Shown: positions 6,579-8,074 of the stretch, in pieces | How positions within the stretch are numbered: position 1 is the first letter of the stretch | How the letters are laid out: each line of letters starts with the position of its first letter | NCBI GenBank assembly: GCA_002497765.1 | Contig: DAET01000061.1 | Span: forward strand, 1-8,074 | From: Euryarchaeota archaeon UBA486 | GTDB taxonomy: Archaea; Thermoplasmatota; Poseidoniia; Poseidoniales; Poseidoniaceae | Length of the DNA stretch: 8,074 nucleotides | Reading direction: 5' to 3' | Notes under the pieces: generated by a model | What the model was told of the DNA's origin: nothing | The model's input: the letters and a program-made list of their open reading frames with translations, nothing else | The model's database searches: none | Program-made: the position numbers and the translations under genes

Positions 6579-8074
6579 CAAAGTTCATCGCTGAGTTTGG
6601 TGAAGGATTTGTCTTCGTTCAGCCGCCAACGACCACAGGTCGCTCCGACGTAGAAGGTACCTTCTGCCGTGTATTCATACTCGCCACCTCCGGGCAGTTG
6701 TGAATAATCAGCTACTCGTTCTTCAGATGCCGTTTGGGCTGGAACGCCAAGCGCCGCCATGTGCTGCGCTGCCATTTCTTGGGGCGTTGGTGCCGGCGTC
6801 GCCGATGGCTTTTCAGCGGCCTTGGGCGGACCCCGCGGTGGTCCACGGCCGGGGGTTTTCACCGGGCTGGAGGCGATCTTTCCACCGGGTGGGCCTCGCT
6901 TCTTTGGCGGTTGAGCGGTTGCGGCGGCCGGCGAGGCGGGAGGGTTGTTGCCCGAATCACTCGAGGCAGGTGCGGCCGCCACCTGCCCGGTCGCTTCCAG
7001 CGCTGCTGCCACGTCTTCTTCAATGCCAGAAGGCGTTCGACGGCGCAGCACCACGCCTGCACCAAGGAGTGCGAGCAAACCCACACCACCCAGCGTCATG
7101 GCGACGGCACCGAATCCACCGGATGAACCGGTGACATTCGTAGACCACACGTTGTTGGTCTCATCGATTTCCCACACCAAGCCTTCCTTGTCAACGGTGA
7201 TTTCGAGGGTCCAGTCGCCTTCGGGTGCGGTAAAAGAACGCTTGACGGACTTCGCTGTGTTGGCGTCCATGGAATAAAACACCGAACGTCCCACCATCGT
7301 GCGCTCATCGCCCTGAACCAATTCGATGGTGGCGTTGAAAGGCGTGGGCAGTTGTTCTCCACCGTTCACCACGAAGAAGGACAGGCGGATGTTCTCGCCG
7401 GCCTCGAGATCACCAGTGAGTTCTACGTTTTCCAATGCGAGGTCAGGCCCAATGTTGTTGAGCGGTGCTTCAAGCCACGGATCGAGTTCTGAATTTCCGG
7501 TGGAGGACACCAGGTCCCACCCCGAATCATCCGCCCCTTCGGCCCAGCAATTGAGGTCGGCCTGCTGCGACAGTTGGGAAGGGTCGCCCAGTTCACTGAA
7601 ATCGAACATGAAACTGAACATGGTCTTCCCGTCGAAGACCGTCGTCGAGTTTCGAACAAGGCTGACGGGCTCCCAGGATTGTGCGAGGGAACGAATTTGG
7701 CAGGTGAGTTTCACGTCGCTCGACCATGCTTGACCTTCAGCGATGTTGACACCGATTTCAACTTCCTCGAGTTTGTACCTTGAGATGGTGTCGGTGATGG
7801 CCGAGGGCAGGAGTTCGGGTGCGTCAAAGTCCAGTTGGAACACGGGCATGTCGTAGACACTGAGGAGCTCAGTTTCGAGCGGGTCCCACAGCATCAAGGT
7901 CATGTCTTGGACCAGGCCGGATGCTTCTGGTGTGGGGATGGATGTGGACAGCATCCCGTCCACGAGGGTCACGGTCTCGCCGCCTCGCCACGGCTCGCCC
8001 TGCAGCAAGCCGTCCCAGCGGAGGCGAAGGTCGCCGGAATACGGCGTGGCACTGGTCCGGTGGGACACGCTGGC
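6578..8074 (-). CDS. CARDB-domain single-pass surface protein (5' partial)
   Basis: The frame is open to the right edge, so the N-terminus and any signal peptide lie outside. The GTG at 8068 is not a convincing start. Of 498 visible residues, about 1-205 are beta-rich and extracellular in character, with a cysteine pair (LTCQIRS and LNCWAEG) that may form a disulfide. Next comes a CARDB-like adhesion/Ig domain (about 208-315): LALENVELTGDLEAGE, then IRLSFFVVNGG, and near its end WEIDETNNVW, the usual final CARDB motif. One hydrophobic helix (about 320-342; GAVAMTLGGVGLLALLGAG) is followed by RRR, which places the C-terminus inside. The inner part is a long Pro/Ala/Gly/Lys-rich linker and a compact aromatic/Gly-rich end of about 45 residues (LPGGGEYEYTAEGTFYVG, W-R-L-NEDKSF). 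CARDB domains are common in archaeal surface proteins. The ligand is unknown. It is co-transcribed with the DUF2240-like gene. Confidence 0.85.
   Translation of the reverse strand, partial: ASVSHRTSATPYSGDLRLRWDGLLQGEPWRGGETVTLVDGMLSTSIPTPEASGLVQDMTLMLWDPLETELLSVYDMPVFQLDFDAPELLPSAITDTISRYKLEEVEIGVNIAEGQAWSSDVKLTCQIRSLAQSWEPVSLVRNSTTVFDGKTMFSFMFDFSELGDPSQLSQQADLNCWAEGADDSGWDLVSSTGNSELDPWLEAPLNNIGPDLALENVELTGDLEAGENIRLSFFVVNGGEQLPTPFNATIELVQGDERTMVGRSVFYSMDANTAKSVKRSFTAPEGDWTLEITVDKEGLVWEIDETNNVWSTNVTGSSGGFGAVAMTLGGVGLLALLGAGVVLRRRTPSGIEEDVAAALEATGQVAAAPASSDSGNNPPASPAAATAQPPKKRGPPGGKIASSPVKTPGRGPPRGPPKAAEKPSATPAPTPQEMAAQHMAALGVPAQTASEERVADYSQLPGGGEYEYTAEGTFYVGATCGRWRLNEDKSFTKLSDEL

Noticed and set aside
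1..8074. tRNA, rRNA, CRISPR array, insertion sequence or integrase
   Set aside because: I looked for cloverleaf-like segments, spaced direct repeats, terminal inverted repeats and transposase motifs and saw none.

Overview
The window looks like a chromosomal segment of an archaeon, probably a moderately GC-rich euryarchaeon. The clearest marker is the pair encoding RNA polymerase subunit L (Rpo11/RpoL) and an archaeal-type TruD pseudouridine synthase. A DUF2240-like protein, a CARDB-type surface protein and A/T-rich TATA-like promoter elements support this. The combination is compatible with marine Thermoplasmata such as Poseidoniia (Marine Group II), but that placement is inference and no rRNA gene is present to test it.

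Layout. Positions 2-1000 (+) hold the 3' part of a membrane protein with two copies of an unrecognised beta-rich domain on either side of a two-helix membrane hairpin. Positions 1001-1124 are a spacer with two abutting palindromes and an A/T-only block. Positions 1125-1406 (+) encode a small AT-rich three-helix membrane protein of unknown function. Positions 1407-1564 are a convergent spacer. Positions 1565-3236 (-) hold rpoL followed by truD, a compact two-gene information-processing operon. Positions 3237-3369 are a divergent promoter region. Positions 3370-5946 (+) encode a two-repeat RND/MMPL-type (HAE3-like) exporter. Its stop codon overlaps the stop of a convergent DUF2240-like gene (5943-6578, -). 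That gene is joined by a TGATG stop/start overlap to an upstream CARDB-domain, single-pass surface protein (6578-8074, -) that runs off the right edge.

How they fit together. rpoL-truD is housekeeping (transcription and tRNA modification). The exporter and the CARDB protein are both cell-envelope components, but they are transcribed convergently, so a shared pathway is not shown. The CARDB and DUF2240-like genes are very likely co-transcribed and translationally coupled. The least explained parts are the duplicated-domain membrane protein at the left edge, the AT-rich small membrane protein with its palindromic upstream region, and the short aromatic/glycine-rich domain at the cytoplasmic end of the CARDB protein. 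I saw no tRNA, rRNA, CRISPR array, transposase or integrase.
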